The notes under the pieces: model-generated | What the model saw: the letters and a program-made list of their open reading frames with translations, nothing else | The model's database searches: none | What the model was told of the DNA's origin: nothing | Position numbers and translations under genes: made by a program | Shown here: one piece after another, positions 54,508 to 62,903 of the stretch | Position numbering within the stretch: position 1 is the stretch's first letter | Layout: each line of letters starts with the position of its first letter | Assembly (NCBI RefSeq): GCF_002741945.1 | Contig: NZ_MDVN01000022.1 | Location: 1 to 64,000, forward strand | DNA length: 64,000 bases | Origin: Gaetbulibacter sp. 4G1 | Lineage (GTDB): Bacteria > Bacteroidota > Bacteroidia > Flavobacteriales > Flavobacteriaceae | Direction of reading: 5' to 3'

Positions 54508-55422
54508 CTAATCACAAAGCACATTCAATTCTTGAGAATCAGATATGGTAAGATTTGGAACATCCTGCCCACTATAAATTTTGATACAAGACAAATCTGG
54601 GTTATTATACACCGATAAAAAACTTAATGTATTAAGGTTACTCACATCAAGTCCCGTTAGTAAATTACTAGATATCCACAATACAGTTAAAGCACTGTTT
54701 TGCTCTAAATTAAGTTCCTTAATTTTGTTATCTGAAAGTACTAGAGTTTCTAACAAGGTATTAGATGACACATCTATACTAGTAAGCTTATTTGTTTTTA
54801 AAAAAATGTTTTTCAAGTTTACAGCACCTTCAACATCAAAAGATTCTAAATCGTTATCACTTATATACAAGACCTCGATAGCTTCGTGGTTAATACTAAA
54901 CTCTTTTAAGTAATTAAATGATGCATCCAACCTTTTTAACTTGGTGGTATTTGACATGCCCATAAGCGTAGTAAGCTCATTAGATTCTATATTTACCTTA
55001 AGCAATTCTGGGTTATTGCTTAAGTCGATGCTTTTAATATTATTAGCGAATAAAATCAAAGTATCTAGCAACTTATTGTACTTTAAATCGATTTGGGTAA
55101 TGCTATTTTGTGCTGCTGATAATTTCTTTAAATCTACAAATCCTTCAATACCCGTTAAATCATTAATATCTAAATTATCTACATTAAGATCCTGAATGTT
55201 TTTTGCATCTGTTTTTAACATTTGCTTATTCACGGTATTATCAGAATCGATTCCTAGACTTATTAATTTAGCTTCAAAATTGGCATCTGGAATATTTAAG
55301 TATAAGTCATCAGATGGTGTATTTGTGTTATCATCTGAACAAGAGATAATTAAACACGATGGGATTACACAAATTAATTTCATAGCCTTACTCCAAGTCA
55401 TAATCGATTTTTTTTCGCGCAA
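54508..55422 (-). CDS. Leucine-rich-repeat lipoprotein
   Basis: The 304-residue frame has a lipoprotein signal with Cys after CLIIS (residue 28 of this frame). Starts at Met8 (55401) or Met14 (55383) would give more usual signal lengths. The mature part begins NIPDANFEAKLISLGID, then has about nine LRR units of ~21 residues (LKKLSAAQNSITQIDL, LLDTLILFANNIKSIDL, TLLETLVLSDNKIKELNL), capped by DLSCIKI and a final Cys. This is the type seen in flavobacterial surface lipoproteins with internalin-like repeats, different from the BspA-type next door. It should be displayed on the outer membrane and bind an unknown ligand. It has no sorting domain. Confidence 0.82.
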   Translation of the reverse strand: MREKKSIMTWSKAMKLICVIPSCLIISCSDDNTNTPSDDLYLNIPDANFEAKLISLGIDSDNTVNKQMLKTDAKNIQDLNVDNLDINDLTGIEGFVDLKKLSAAQNSITQIDLKYNKLLDTLILFANNIKSIDLSNNPELLKVNIESNELTTLMGMSNTTKLKRLDASFNYLKEFSINHEAIEVLYISDNDLESFDVEGAVNLKNIFLKTNKLTSIDVSSNTLLETLVLSDNKIKELNLEQNSALTVLWISSNLLTGLDVSNLNTLSFLSVYNNPDLSCIKIYSGQDVPNLTISDSQELNVLCD

Positions 55423-55580
55423 AGCTAAATAGAAAAGGGAGTTTTTCAGTATAAAAAAACGATTATTATTATCAATTTAACACAACAATAACATAGTAAC
55501 TAAACGCTTGTAAATCCTTATTTTGTAAAGCATTTACAATAAGCTAGTTACATAAAAAAGAATATTGTTTTAAGACTACT

Positions 55581-58016
55581 CTAGTTTTTTAAATCATCTA
55601 AAACCAAACGCAGTTCGCCATAGGTATATTTATCGTCAATCTGGTGTTTCAAATCTGATAGGTTTTCAAATTTATGCTTAGGGATAAGGGCTTTTAGTTC
55701 TTTATAGTGTGCTTCGGAAATTAGGTCGGTTATTTTTACTTCGCCCGTTGGTATAAAATGAGCTAAATGCCCAGTTATAGTATTAGAATTTAGTTCTCTT
55801 TGGTTTGCAATCTCATCAATAGATTTTCCTGATTTAAACAACTCTAAAGATTCTTTTTTAGTATCTCCTCGCTTTTTCTTGGTTTTTTCTACTTCAAATA
55901 GGTCTTCTTCAGTAGATATTTCTATATCATTTTCATCGCAATAGGCATGAATAACTTTTAGAATCTTGGTTCCATACTTTTCAACACGGGTTTTTCCCAT
56001 ACCATTAACCTGTAGCAATTCTTTTTTATTGGTGGGTAAGGTTTCGCATATTTCGTATAAAGCTTTCTGGGTAAACACCTGATAATGGATCAAATCATTT
56101 TCTTGTGCGATGTCATTTCTAAGCACTCTTAATAACTCAAATAATTCAACATTGGTAGTACCATCAATAACCGATTTTCGAGTTTTTTTAGGTTTTTCTT
56201 TTGCCAGAAAAACAGATTTTGCCCGCAATTCTAAAAAGGTCTTGACATTAAAACCTTTATCCAACTTTTGAAAGTACAGTAATTTGGTTGCTAAAAGCTC
56301 TTCTATCGTGTCTAGTTGTTTATTAATATCTTTTTCAATCGCTTTATTATCCGTTGTAAAACCTAAAATTTTAAAAGGTTCGCTAATAGTGGTTTTGGTT
56401 TGCTCTCTAAAATAATGGATTGCTTTTACAAAACGTTCTTGAACATCTTTACTAGATTCCGGAGCTCCTGCCGATTCTGATAATGTTTTAAGTTGTGCTT
56501 TAAAACCATTGCCAATTTTCAATAAGCTAGTTACCCCTTCTTTTATAGTATTTAAGGGTGTTTCTACCTGTCCTTCAATAATGGTTCTATTTTTATAATA
56601 AATATCTAAAATACGTCCTACAGGATATAAAAACTTATAAAAATCGAAAAGCTCTGCTATTAAATTCAATTGAAATTCAGCTTTCGATTGTTGTAATATC
56701 TCATCATCGGGCTGATTTTCTTCAGCACTTTTATTAAACGACAATACATTTGCATCGCTTATAATTTGGTTGGAGCTTATTTTACTTTTTAACACCAAAC
56801 CTTCTAAAGATTTGCACCTGCTTAATGCCACATAGGTTTGCCCATGAGCAAAAGCCCCTTGGGCATCTATAATGGCTTTTTCAAAGGTTAAACCCTGGCT
56901 TTTATGAATGGTTATTGCCCAAGCCAATCGCAATGGCATTTGAGTATATGTACCTATTATGTTTTCAGAGATTTCGTTTGTCTCTTTATTAACCGTATAA
57001 TTTATATTATCCCAAAGTTCTGGAGTGGTTACAATATTAAAATCATCATCAGGACAATTAATAACAACTTCATCTTTATCCAATAAAATAACCTTACCAA
57101 TCTTTCCATTAAAGTAACGCTTTTCTGGAGAGCTATCATTTTTAATAAACATAACTTGCGCTCCAACTTTTAAAATCAGCTCTTCCTTATTGGGGTAAGC
57201 ATAATCTGGAAACTTACCTTCTACAACGGCATTATAAATATGTGCTTTGGTTTTTAATTTGGTAAGCTCTGTTTTATTGGTTTGTTCTGCTCTATGATTA
57301 TGAGTTGTTAAGGCAATGTAACCGTCTTTTTCGTCTGGTATAAAATTGGGTTGGTAGCATTTATTTAATTCATCAGCCGAGGCTTGAGTAAGGGTATCAT
57401 TTCTAATTTCATTAAGAATATTAATAAACGTAGGATTGTCCTGTCTGTAAATATGCTTCAGCTCGATAGCTACAGCATGACATGCTTGATAGGCCTTGCT
57501 ACTAAAAAAGAATCCGTTTTTATAATGTGCTTTTAATAATTGCCATTCGTCCTCTTTAATTACTGGTGATAATTGCTGCAAGTCGCCAATCATTAATAAT
57601 TGAACGCCTCCAAACACTTTATTTTTATTTTTAAAACGTCTTAGTGTTTTATCAATGCCATCCAATAAATCGGCACGAACCATACTAATTTCGTCAATAA
57701 CCAATAAGTCTAAAGACTTGATAATATTTATTTTGGTTTTATTGAATTTTCTATTGAATCCAGAGGAAGGTCTCACTTCTACATCTGGTAAAATAGGGCC
57801 AAATGGCATCTGAAAAAACGAATGTATAGTAACGCCTTTGGCATTAATAGCAGCTACTCCAGTTGGAGCAACTACAACCATACGTTTCAAAGATTTCATT
57901 TTTAACTTGTGCAGAAAAGTAGTTTTTCCTGTTCCTGCTTTTCCTGTTAAAAACACATTTCTATCTGTATTATTTACAAAATCCCAAGCTAAATCTAGTT
58001 CGTTATTTACATCCAT
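55581..58016 (-). CDS. PIF1-like helicase with HRDC and helix-turn-helix domains
   Basis: The 811-residue protein begins with a superfamily 1B helicase core. Walker A is FLTGKAGTGKTTFLHKL (~21-37) and APTGVAAINAKGVTIHSFFQMPFGP follows. Walker B is LLVIDEISMVRADLLDGID. Later motifs are IGDLQQLSPVI, RQDNPTFINILNEIR and RLAWAITIHKSQGLTFEKAIID with VALSRCKSLEGLVL (~345-415). An HRDC-like domain follows near ~660-700 (LLQVNGMGKTRVEKYG), then a C-terminal helix-turn-helix (KKESLELFKSGKSIDEIANQRELNSNTITGHL). It should unwind DNA 5' to 3', possibly at G4 or recombination intermediates. It starts 6 bp after the antiporter stop on the same strand and is probably cotranscribed. Confidence 0.9.
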   Translation of the reverse strand: MDVNNELDLAWDFVNNTDRNVFLTGKAGTGKTTFLHKLKMKSLKRMVVVAPTGVAAINAKGVTIHSFFQMPFGPILPDVEVRPSSGFNRKFNKTKINIIKSLDLLVIDEISMVRADLLDGIDKTLRRFKNKNKVFGGVQLLMIGDLQQLSPVIKEDEWQLLKAHYKNGFFFSSKAYQACHAVAIELKHIYRQDNPTFINILNEIRNDTLTQASADELNKCYQPNFIPDEKDGYIALTTHNHRAEQTNKTELTKLKTKAHIYNAVVEGKFPDYAYPNKEELILKVGAQVMFIKNDSSPEKRYFNGKIGKVILLDKDEVVINCPDDDFNIVTTPELWDNINYTVNKETNEISENIIGTYTQMPLRLAWAITIHKSQGLTFEKAIIDAQGAFAHGQTYVALSRCKSLEGLVLKSKISSNQIISDANVLSFNKSAEENQPDDEILQQSKAEFQLNLIAELFDFYKFLYPVGRILDIYYKNRTIIEGQVETPLNTIKEGVTSLLKIGNGFKAQLKTLSESAGAPESSKDVQERFVKAIHYFREQTKTTISEPFKILGFTTDNKAIEKDINKQLDTIEELLATKLLYFQKLDKGFNVKTFLELRAKSVFLAKEKPKKTRKSVIDGTTNVELFELLRVLRNDIAQENDLIHYQVFTQKALYEICETLPTNKKELLQVNGMGKTRVEKYGTKILKVIHAYCDENDIEISTEEDLFEVEKTKKKRGDTKKESLELFKSGKSIDEIANQRELNSNTITGHLAHFIPTGEVKITDLISEAHYKELKALIPKHKFENLSDLKHQIDDKYTYGELRLVLDDLKN

Positions 58017-58022
58017 AAACTA

Positions 58023-59261
58023 CTAACTCACTTTTTTTACTAGTTTACCAACGGTTAGTCCTTGAACTAGTATGGAGAAAACCACGACTACATAAGTAAT
58101 TACTAAAAACAAATCGCGTTGCATAGCCTCCGTAAGCCCTAATGCCAATGCAATAGAAATACCTCCTCGCAATCCGCCCCAAGTCATAATCAAATTCGTT
58201 TTTGGAACAAAATCCAATCGTTTTTTAAAGAAACTTATAGGTAATAATAAAGATGTATATCTACATAAAAGTATAATAGGAATGGCTATTAATCCTGCTA
58301 AAATATATTTTCCATCGAAAGCTAAAACTAGCATTTCCATACCAATAAGCACAAATAATATGGTGTTTAAAAGAATATCTATAAGTTCCCAAAATTTATC
58401 GACATAACTTTCAGTAATCTCAGACATGGCACTACCTCTAACTGTATCGTTACCAACAATAAGTCCTGCAGTAACCATAGCCAATGGCGCAGATAAATGA
58501 AGTTTATGTGCAATTACGGTTCCACCCATTACTGCAGCAAGTGTTATAATAACTTCAATATCGTAATCGTCAATAGATTTCATTAAACGATAGGTTATCC
58601 AACCTAAAATACCGCCTAATAAAATACCGCCAAACACTTCTTTTCCAAAAAGGCTAAAAATATCAAAAGCTTCTACTTCTCCAGTCCCTAAAGCGGCAAT
58701 TTGAAAAATAGTAAGAAACACAACTACACCAACACCATCATTAAACAACGATTCTCCTACAATTTTAGCTTCCAGTTTTTTTGGTACTCCTGCTTTTTTC
58801 AAAATACCTAAAACCGCAATTGGGTCGGTTGGAGAAATTAAAGCACCAAATAGTAAGCAGTAAATAAAATCGACATCTAAATCTAGCAGCTTTAAAAGGT
58901 AAAACACAGTAATACCTACTAAAAAAGTAGACACTAATACGCCAAAAGTTGCAAACACAAAAACGGGCCAACGCTGTACCTTTAGTTGTTGGAAATTTGT
59001 ATGCAAAGCCCCTGCAAATAGCAGAAAACTAAGCATAATATCTAACAATACGGTTTTAAAATCTATTTGTGTAATAATATATTTTTCAGCATTTAAAAGT
59101 GTAGAATCAAAATAACTTAAAGCAAAAACACCAAGAGTAAAAACAATAGTAATAAGCATTAACCCAATAGTGTTTGGTAACTTTAAAAAGCGTACATTAA
59201 TGTACCCAAAAATTGCCGATAGCGTTACTAAAACTGTAATTATAAAAAAGTAGTCGTTCAT
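58023..59261 (-). CDS. Cation:proton antiporter (CPA1, NhaP-like)
   Basis: The 412-residue protein has about 11-12 membrane helices and CPA1 motifs. These include LLFGALISPTDPIAVLGILKKAG (the ion-binding Asp helix), VGESLFNDGVGVVVFLTIFQ and LSAPLAMVTAGLIVGND, with TWGGLRGGISIALALGL near the end. It exchanges Na+ or K+ for H+ at the inner membrane. There is no C-terminal TrkA domain. It is the first gene of a probable operon with the helicase (6-bp gap), an odd functional pairing. Confidence 0.93.
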   Translation of the reverse strand: MNDYFFIITVLVTLSAIFGYINVRFLKLPNTIGLMLITIVFTLGVFALSYFDSTLLNAEKYIITQIDFKTVLLDIMLSFLLFAGALHTNFQQLKVQRWPVFVFATFGVLVSTFLVGITVFYLLKLLDLDVDFIYCLLFGALISPTDPIAVLGILKKAGVPKKLEAKIVGESLFNDGVGVVVFLTIFQIAALGTGEVEAFDIFSLFGKEVFGGILLGGILGWITYRLMKSIDDYDIEVIITLAAVMGGTVIAHKLHLSAPLAMVTAGLIVGNDTVRGSAMSEITESYVDKFWELIDILLNTILFVLIGMEMLVLAFDGKYILAGLIAIPIILLCRYTSLLLPISFFKKRLDFVPKTNLIMTWGGLRGGISIALALGLTEAMQRDLFLVITYVVVVFSILVQGLTVGKLVKKVS

Positions 59262-59436
59262 TTCTCCTTTGTTTAGTTATGCTAAAGTAAAATTTTAAAA
59301 TCTATATCAATGAACTCATCTGAACTTTTTTAATTTGCTAAAAAAATTAAATGAGTCCAATAATTTATGTTAAGTAATGCTAATATTATCGACTGAAACT
59401 TTTAGATTTATATCTTTAAATAAAATTTAAAACCAC

Positions 59437-59772
59437 ATGCAAAAAACATATTACGATCCTGCTGATTTAAGAAAGTTTGGAGATATAACAGAATGGAGCG
59501 AAGAACTTGGGAACAAATTTTTTGAGTATTACGGAAAAGTATTTGAAGAAGGCGCTCTTACAGCCCGTGAGAAATCCTTAATTGCTTTAGCCGTTTCACA
59601 TACCGAGCAATGCCCTTATTGTATAGATGCTTATACTAAAGACGGATTACAGCGCGGGGTAACAAAAGAAGAAATGATGGAAGCCATACATGTTGGAGCT
59701 GCCATAAAAAGTGGTGCTACTTTGGTTCATGGTGTACAAATGATGAATAAAGTTAAAAAGTTAGACGGTTAG
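59437..59772 (+). CDS. Arsenosugar-associated peroxidase-like (carboxymuconolactone decarboxylase family) protein
   Basis: The 111-residue protein is an AhpD/CMD-type helical protein with the redox motif HTEQCPYCIDAYTKDGL (CxxC near ~50-53, with the upstream His/Glu relay). GALTAREKSLIALAVSH and GVTKEEMMEAIHVGAAIKSGATLVHG are present. Family members reduce peroxides or disulfides with an acyl-Cys relay. Proteins of this type are regularly encoded beside arsS/arsM in Bacteroidota and are annotated as arsenosugar-biosynthesis associated. It lies 93 bp before arsS, with a REP-like hairpin in between. TATCTTTA at 59411-59418 resembles a -7 box. Confidence 0.88.
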   Translation: MQKTYYDPADLRKFGDITEWSEELGNKFFEYYGKVFEEGALTAREKSLIALAVSHTEQCPYCIDAYTKDGLQRGVTKEEMMEAIHVGAAIKSGATLVHGVQMMNKVKKLDG

Positions 59773-59801
59773 AGTTTTTTTAACAACCAATAAATGTCTC
59801 C

Positions 59802-59846
59802 TCGAGCGCAGTCGAGAGGTATTCATAAGGTCTCGACTGCGCTCGA
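59802..59846. repeat. REP-like G+C-rich palindrome
   Basis: TCGAGCGCAGTCGAGA (59802-59817) has a perfect 16-bp complement at 59831-59846 around a 13-nt loop. It is strikingly G+C-rich in an AT-rich genome. I recognise this 'CTCGACTGCGCTCGA' palindrome as a multi-copy intergenic element of Flavobacteriaceae genomes. It sits inside the arsenosugar operon between the peroxidase-like gene and arsS. Confidence 0.85.
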
Positions 59847-59865
59847 CCTGACAACAAAGTAAATA

Positions 59866-60921
59866 ATGGTTACAAAGTCCCTACATAAACGCGAAAGCGA
59901 CTTGGCTAATAGCAATAGGCAATTAGAAATTTTATCGAATGGTATTTTTCAAAACGGAGAATTACCAACCTTTAAAGCTAAAATTGCTGAAACTAATCAG
60001 TTTCCGCTTAAAGCAAAAAAATTAGAAATCCTACAAATAAACGTTGGTTATATGTGTAACCAAGTTTGCGAACATTGCCATGTTGATGCTGGTCCTGATA
60101 GAAAAGAAATTATGACACGTGAAACTATGCAACAATGCTTGGTTGTTATTAAAAACACTGGAGCGCACACTTTAGATTTAACTGGAGGTGCTCCTGAAAT
60201 GAATCCAGATTTCAGATGGTTTGTAGAAGAGGCAGCAAAGGCGGGTATTAAAGATTTTATAGTACGCTCAAATCTTACCATTATTAGGGCCAACAAAAAG
60301 TATTACGATTTACCAGAGTTCTTTAAAAAACATAATGTGCATGTAGTAAGCTCGATGCCACATTGGACACGTGGAAAAACGGACAAACAACGTGGTGATG
60401 GTGTATTTGATAAATCAATAAAAGCGTTACAAGAATTAAATGCAATTGGCTATGGTATGCCAAATAGTGGTCTTAAATTAGATTTAGTTTATAATCCATC
60501 AGGGGCCTTTTTACCAGGAGATCAAATGTCTATGGAAAAAGATTTCAAAAAGGCTCTATTAGAAGATTTCAATATTCAGTTTCATAATTTATTTGCCATT
60601 ACAAATCTACCAATCTCAAGGTTTTTAGATTATTTAATTGCTTCAGAAAATTATGAAGACTATATGTATTCGCTCGTAGAAGCTTACAACCCTGCTGCTG
60701 TTTCAAATGTAATGTGTACGAATACGCTTTCCGTTAGTTGGGATGGTTATTTGTATGATTGCGATTTTAATCAAATGCTAGAACTACCTGTAAATAGTAA
60801 ATCTAAACACATTTCTGAATTTAACGAAGACTTATTAGAAGGCAGGAAAATTGTTATTTCGCAACACTGCTATGGTTGTACAGCTGGTGCAGGAAGTAGT
60901 TGTCAAGGTGTGGTTGCTTAA
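59866..60921 (+). CDS. arsS: Arsenosugar biosynthesis radical SAM protein ArsS
   Basis: The 351-residue protein has the radical SAM cluster motif CNQVCEHC (Cys64, Cys68, Cys71), then LDLTGGAPEMNPDF (SAM-binding) and VHVVSSMPHW. A C-terminal Cys-rich domain (VMCTNTLSVSWDGYLYDCDFNQ, CYGCTAGAGSSCQG) probably holds further clusters. ArsS joins the 5'-deoxyadenosyl group to dimethylarsenite, giving dimethylarsinoyl-deoxyadenosine, the first committed arsenosugar intermediate. Cytoplasmic. The rhodanese gene begins 1 bp after its stop. Confidence 0.95.
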   Translation: MVTKSLHKRESDLANSNRQLEILSNGIFQNGELPTFKAKIAETNQFPLKAKKLEILQINVGYMCNQVCEHCHVDAGPDRKEIMTRETMQQCLVVIKNTGAHTLDLTGGAPEMNPDFRWFVEEAAKAGIKDFIVRSNLTIIRANKKYYDLPEFFKKHNVHVVSSMPHWTRGKTDKQRGDGVFDKSIKALQELNAIGYGMPNSGLKLDLVYNPSGAFLPGDQMSMEKDFKKALLEDFNIQFHNLFAITNLPISRFLDYLIASENYEDYMYSLVEAYNPAAVSNVMCTNTLSVSWDGYLYDCDFNQMLELPVNSKSKHISEFNEDLLEGRKIVISQHCYGCTAGAGSSCQGVVA

Positions 60922-60922
60922 T

Positions 60923-61417
60923 ATGAAACAGATTATATTATACATATTTATTTGTTTTTCGGCCTCTGGGTTTTCCCAAAAGTCAATTTCAGAGGTATTA
61001 GATAAATATAATGAAGAAAGCATTCCGTATATTACTGTTAAAGATTTATTCAAAAAAGAAAAAGAAGTTATTCTTTTAGACGCTAGAGAATCATCAGAAT
61101 TTGAAGTCAGTCATTTAAAAAATGCTCTTTTTGTTGGGTATGATAATTTCAATCTAAAAAGAACAATCAAAAAAATCAATAACAAGCAACAAACTATTAT
61201 CGTTTATTGTTCGTTAGGAATACGATCAGAAGATATTGCCGAAAAACTCAAAAAGGCTGGATATACTAATATTTATAATTTACATGGTGGTATTTTTGAA
61301 TGGAAAAACAATAATTTCCCTGTTTATAATTCCATAGGAAAAGAAACAGATAGTATACATACATTTAACCACGAATGGAGTAAATGGTTAAAAAAAGGTA
61401 TTAAAATTTATGACTAA
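60923..61417 (+). CDS. Exported single-domain rhodanese
   Basis: I start at the ATG at 60923 because it yields a signal peptide (MKQIILYIFICFSASGFSQ) and follows arsS by 1 bp; a longer frame would overlap arsS by 71 bp. The 164-residue protein has one rhodanese domain: VILLDARESSEFEVSHLKNA, active-site loop YCSLGIRSEDIAEKL with the persulfide Cys, and YNLHGGIFEWKNNNFPVY. Rhodaneses move sulfane sulfur; a periplasmic one in this operon could supply sulfur for thioarsenicals or simply handle thiols. Its last 8 bp overlap the next gene, so it is part of the operon. Recurrent in flavobacterial arsenosugar loci as far as I recall. Confidence 0.85.
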   Translation: MKQIILYIFICFSASGFSQKSISEVLDKYNEESIPYITVKDLFKKEKEVILLDARESSEFEVSHLKNALFVGYDNFNLKRTIKKINNKQQTIIVYCSLGIRSEDIAEKLKKAGYTNIYNLHGGIFEWKNNNFPVYNSIGKETDSIHTFNHEWSKWLKKGIKIYD

Positions 61418-62039
61418 AGAACTCATTATTGTTTTTGTAAAAAACATTAAACTAGGCAAGGTTAAAACACGTCTTGCAAAAACCATTGGTAATCAAGGGG
61501 CTTTTGAGGTGTATAGCGAACTCGTTAAAATTACAGAAAATGCTACTAAAAATATTCCTATAGATAAACGTATTTATTTCTCTGATGCAGTTATCAAATC
61601 AAAATGGGGAGCTCATTATAAAGCGGTTCAAGAAGGTAATAATTTAGGCGAACGTATGAAAAACGCATTTATAAAAGGTTTTGAAGATGGCTATAATCGT
61701 ATTGTACTAATTGGTTCCGATTTACCTGAAATTAATTCTAGTCATATAAAAAACGGATTGCAAGCATTAAAAACTAATAATGTAGTTTTTGGACCTGCAA
61801 TCGATGGCGGTTATTACCTTGTTGGTATGACTAAGATGTATGATTTTATTTTTGACAACAAACCTTGGAGTCAATCTAATTTATTGGACGTTACCTCAAA
61901 AGAATTAAAACAAAATAACACCTCTTTTGCTTTACTTAACTCTTTAAACGATATTGACACGTTTGAAGATTTAGAAGCATCAGCATTTTACAAATCAAAT
62001 ATTAAATTACAACAACGAATACAACAATTAAATGATTAA
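61410..62039 (+). CDS. TIGR04282-type arsenosugar glycosyltransferase (DUF2064)
   Basis: The 209-residue protein belongs to the DUF2064/TIGR04282 family: VFVKNIKLGKVKTRLAKTIGN at the N-terminus, QEGNNLGERMKNAFIKGFEDG, LIGSDLPEIN (metal-binding Asp), FGPAIDGGYYLVGM and NDIDTFEDL. The fold is nucleotide-sugar-transferase-like (GT-A). It overlaps the rhodanese gene by 8 bp and the phosphorylase gene by 8 bp. In arsenosugar clusters it is thought to process or glycosylate the dimethylarsinoyl-ribose. Whether it acts as a nucleotidyltransferase or a glycosyltransferase is not known from sequence. Confidence 0.9.
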   Translation: MTKELIIVFVKNIKLGKVKTRLAKTIGNQGAFEVYSELVKITENATKNIPIDKRIYFSDAVIKSKWGAHYKAVQEGNNLGERMKNAFIKGFEDGYNRIVLIGSDLPEINSSHIKNGLQALKTNNVVFGPAIDGGYYLVGMTKMYDFIFDNKPWSQSNLLDVTSKELKQNNTSFALLNSLNDIDTFEDLEASAFYKSNIKLQQRIQQLND

Positions 62040-62844
62040 ACACATAAACGAAACTGTTGAATACTTACAAAGTAAAGGTTTTGAAAACCCAGAAGTAGGT
62101 ATCATATTAGGTACAGGGCTAGGAAAACTTATAGAAGAAATAGAAGTTTTAATTGAAGTGAGTTACAACCACATTCCAAATTTCCCAACTGCTACTGTCG
62201 AATTTCATAAAGGCAAGCTTGTTTATGGTAATCTTGAAGGAAAAAAAGTAATGGTAATGCAAGGTCGTTTTCATTTATATGAAGGCTACACTTTGCAAGA
62301 TGTTACATATCCAGTACGCATTATGGAAAAACTAGGTATTAAAACTTTATTAGTATCTAATGCAGCTGGAGCCATAAATTTAGGTTTCAAAAAAGGCGAA
62401 TTAATGCTTATTGAAGATCATATAAATCTGCAAGGTAGCTCTCCATTAGCATTTAAAGGTGTTGAAAAATTAGGCGAACGCTTTACTGATATGAGTGCAC
62501 CGTATGATAGTGGCATTAATTCAACATTCAAAACCATTGCTAAAAATAATAATATAAAACTTCACGAAGGCGTTTACGCTAGTGTTGTTGGACCACAACT
62601 AGAAACTCGAGCAGAATACAGAATGCTTAAAATTATTGGCGCAGATGCAGTTGGTATGAGTACCGTTCCAGAAATTATAGTGGCAAATCATTTAAAATTA
62701 AAGGTAGCGGCAGTGTCAGTTTTAACCGATGAATGCGACCCAGATAATCTAAAACCTGTAGATATTTCAGAAATTATTGCCATGGCTACAAAAGCAGAGC
62801 CCGATATGATAACATTATTTAAAGAATTAATAAAAACGATATAA
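62032..62844 (+). CDS. Purine-nucleoside phosphorylase-like enzyme of the arsenosugar operon
   Basis: The 270-residue protein has the trimeric PNP fold: ILGTGLGKLI (phosphate), MQGRFHLYEGY, LLVSNAAGAIN, GPQLETRAEYRML and VGMSTVPEIIVANH (purine Glu). Two features stand out. The base-specificity position is Asp (SVLTDECDP) instead of the Asn of human PNP, though other Bacteroidota PNPs have Asp too. The His that contacts the ribose 5'-OH in human PNP (ANHEEV) aligns with Ile (VDISEI), as if to fit a hydrophobic 5' group as in methylthioadenosine phosphorylase. FPTATVEFHKGKL also differs from the usual STVxGH. It may release adenine from dimethylarsinoyl-deoxyadenosine. It overlaps the transferase gene by 8 bp. 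Confidence 0.88.
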   Translation: MIKHINETVEYLQSKGFENPEVGIILGTGLGKLIEEIEVLIEVSYNHIPNFPTATVEFHKGKLVYGNLEGKKVMVMQGRFHLYEGYTLQDVTYPVRIMEKLGIKTLLVSNAAGAINLGFKKGELMLIEDHINLQGSSPLAFKGVEKLGERFTDMSAPYDSGINSTFKTIAKNNNIKLHEGVYASVVGPQLETRAEYRMLKIIGADAVGMSTVPEIIVANHLKLKVAAVSVLTDECDPDNLKPVDISEIIAMATKAEPDMITLFKELIKTI

Positions 62845-62903
62845 TAATCAGTCTTTAGTTTACAGCCAATTTAACTGAAGACTAAAGAATGAAGAATGCA
62901 ATT

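Noticed and set aside
60851-60922. A longer start for the rhodanese that would overlap arsS by 71 bp
   Set aside because: The ATG at 60923 gives a proper signal peptide and a normal 1-bp operon gap.
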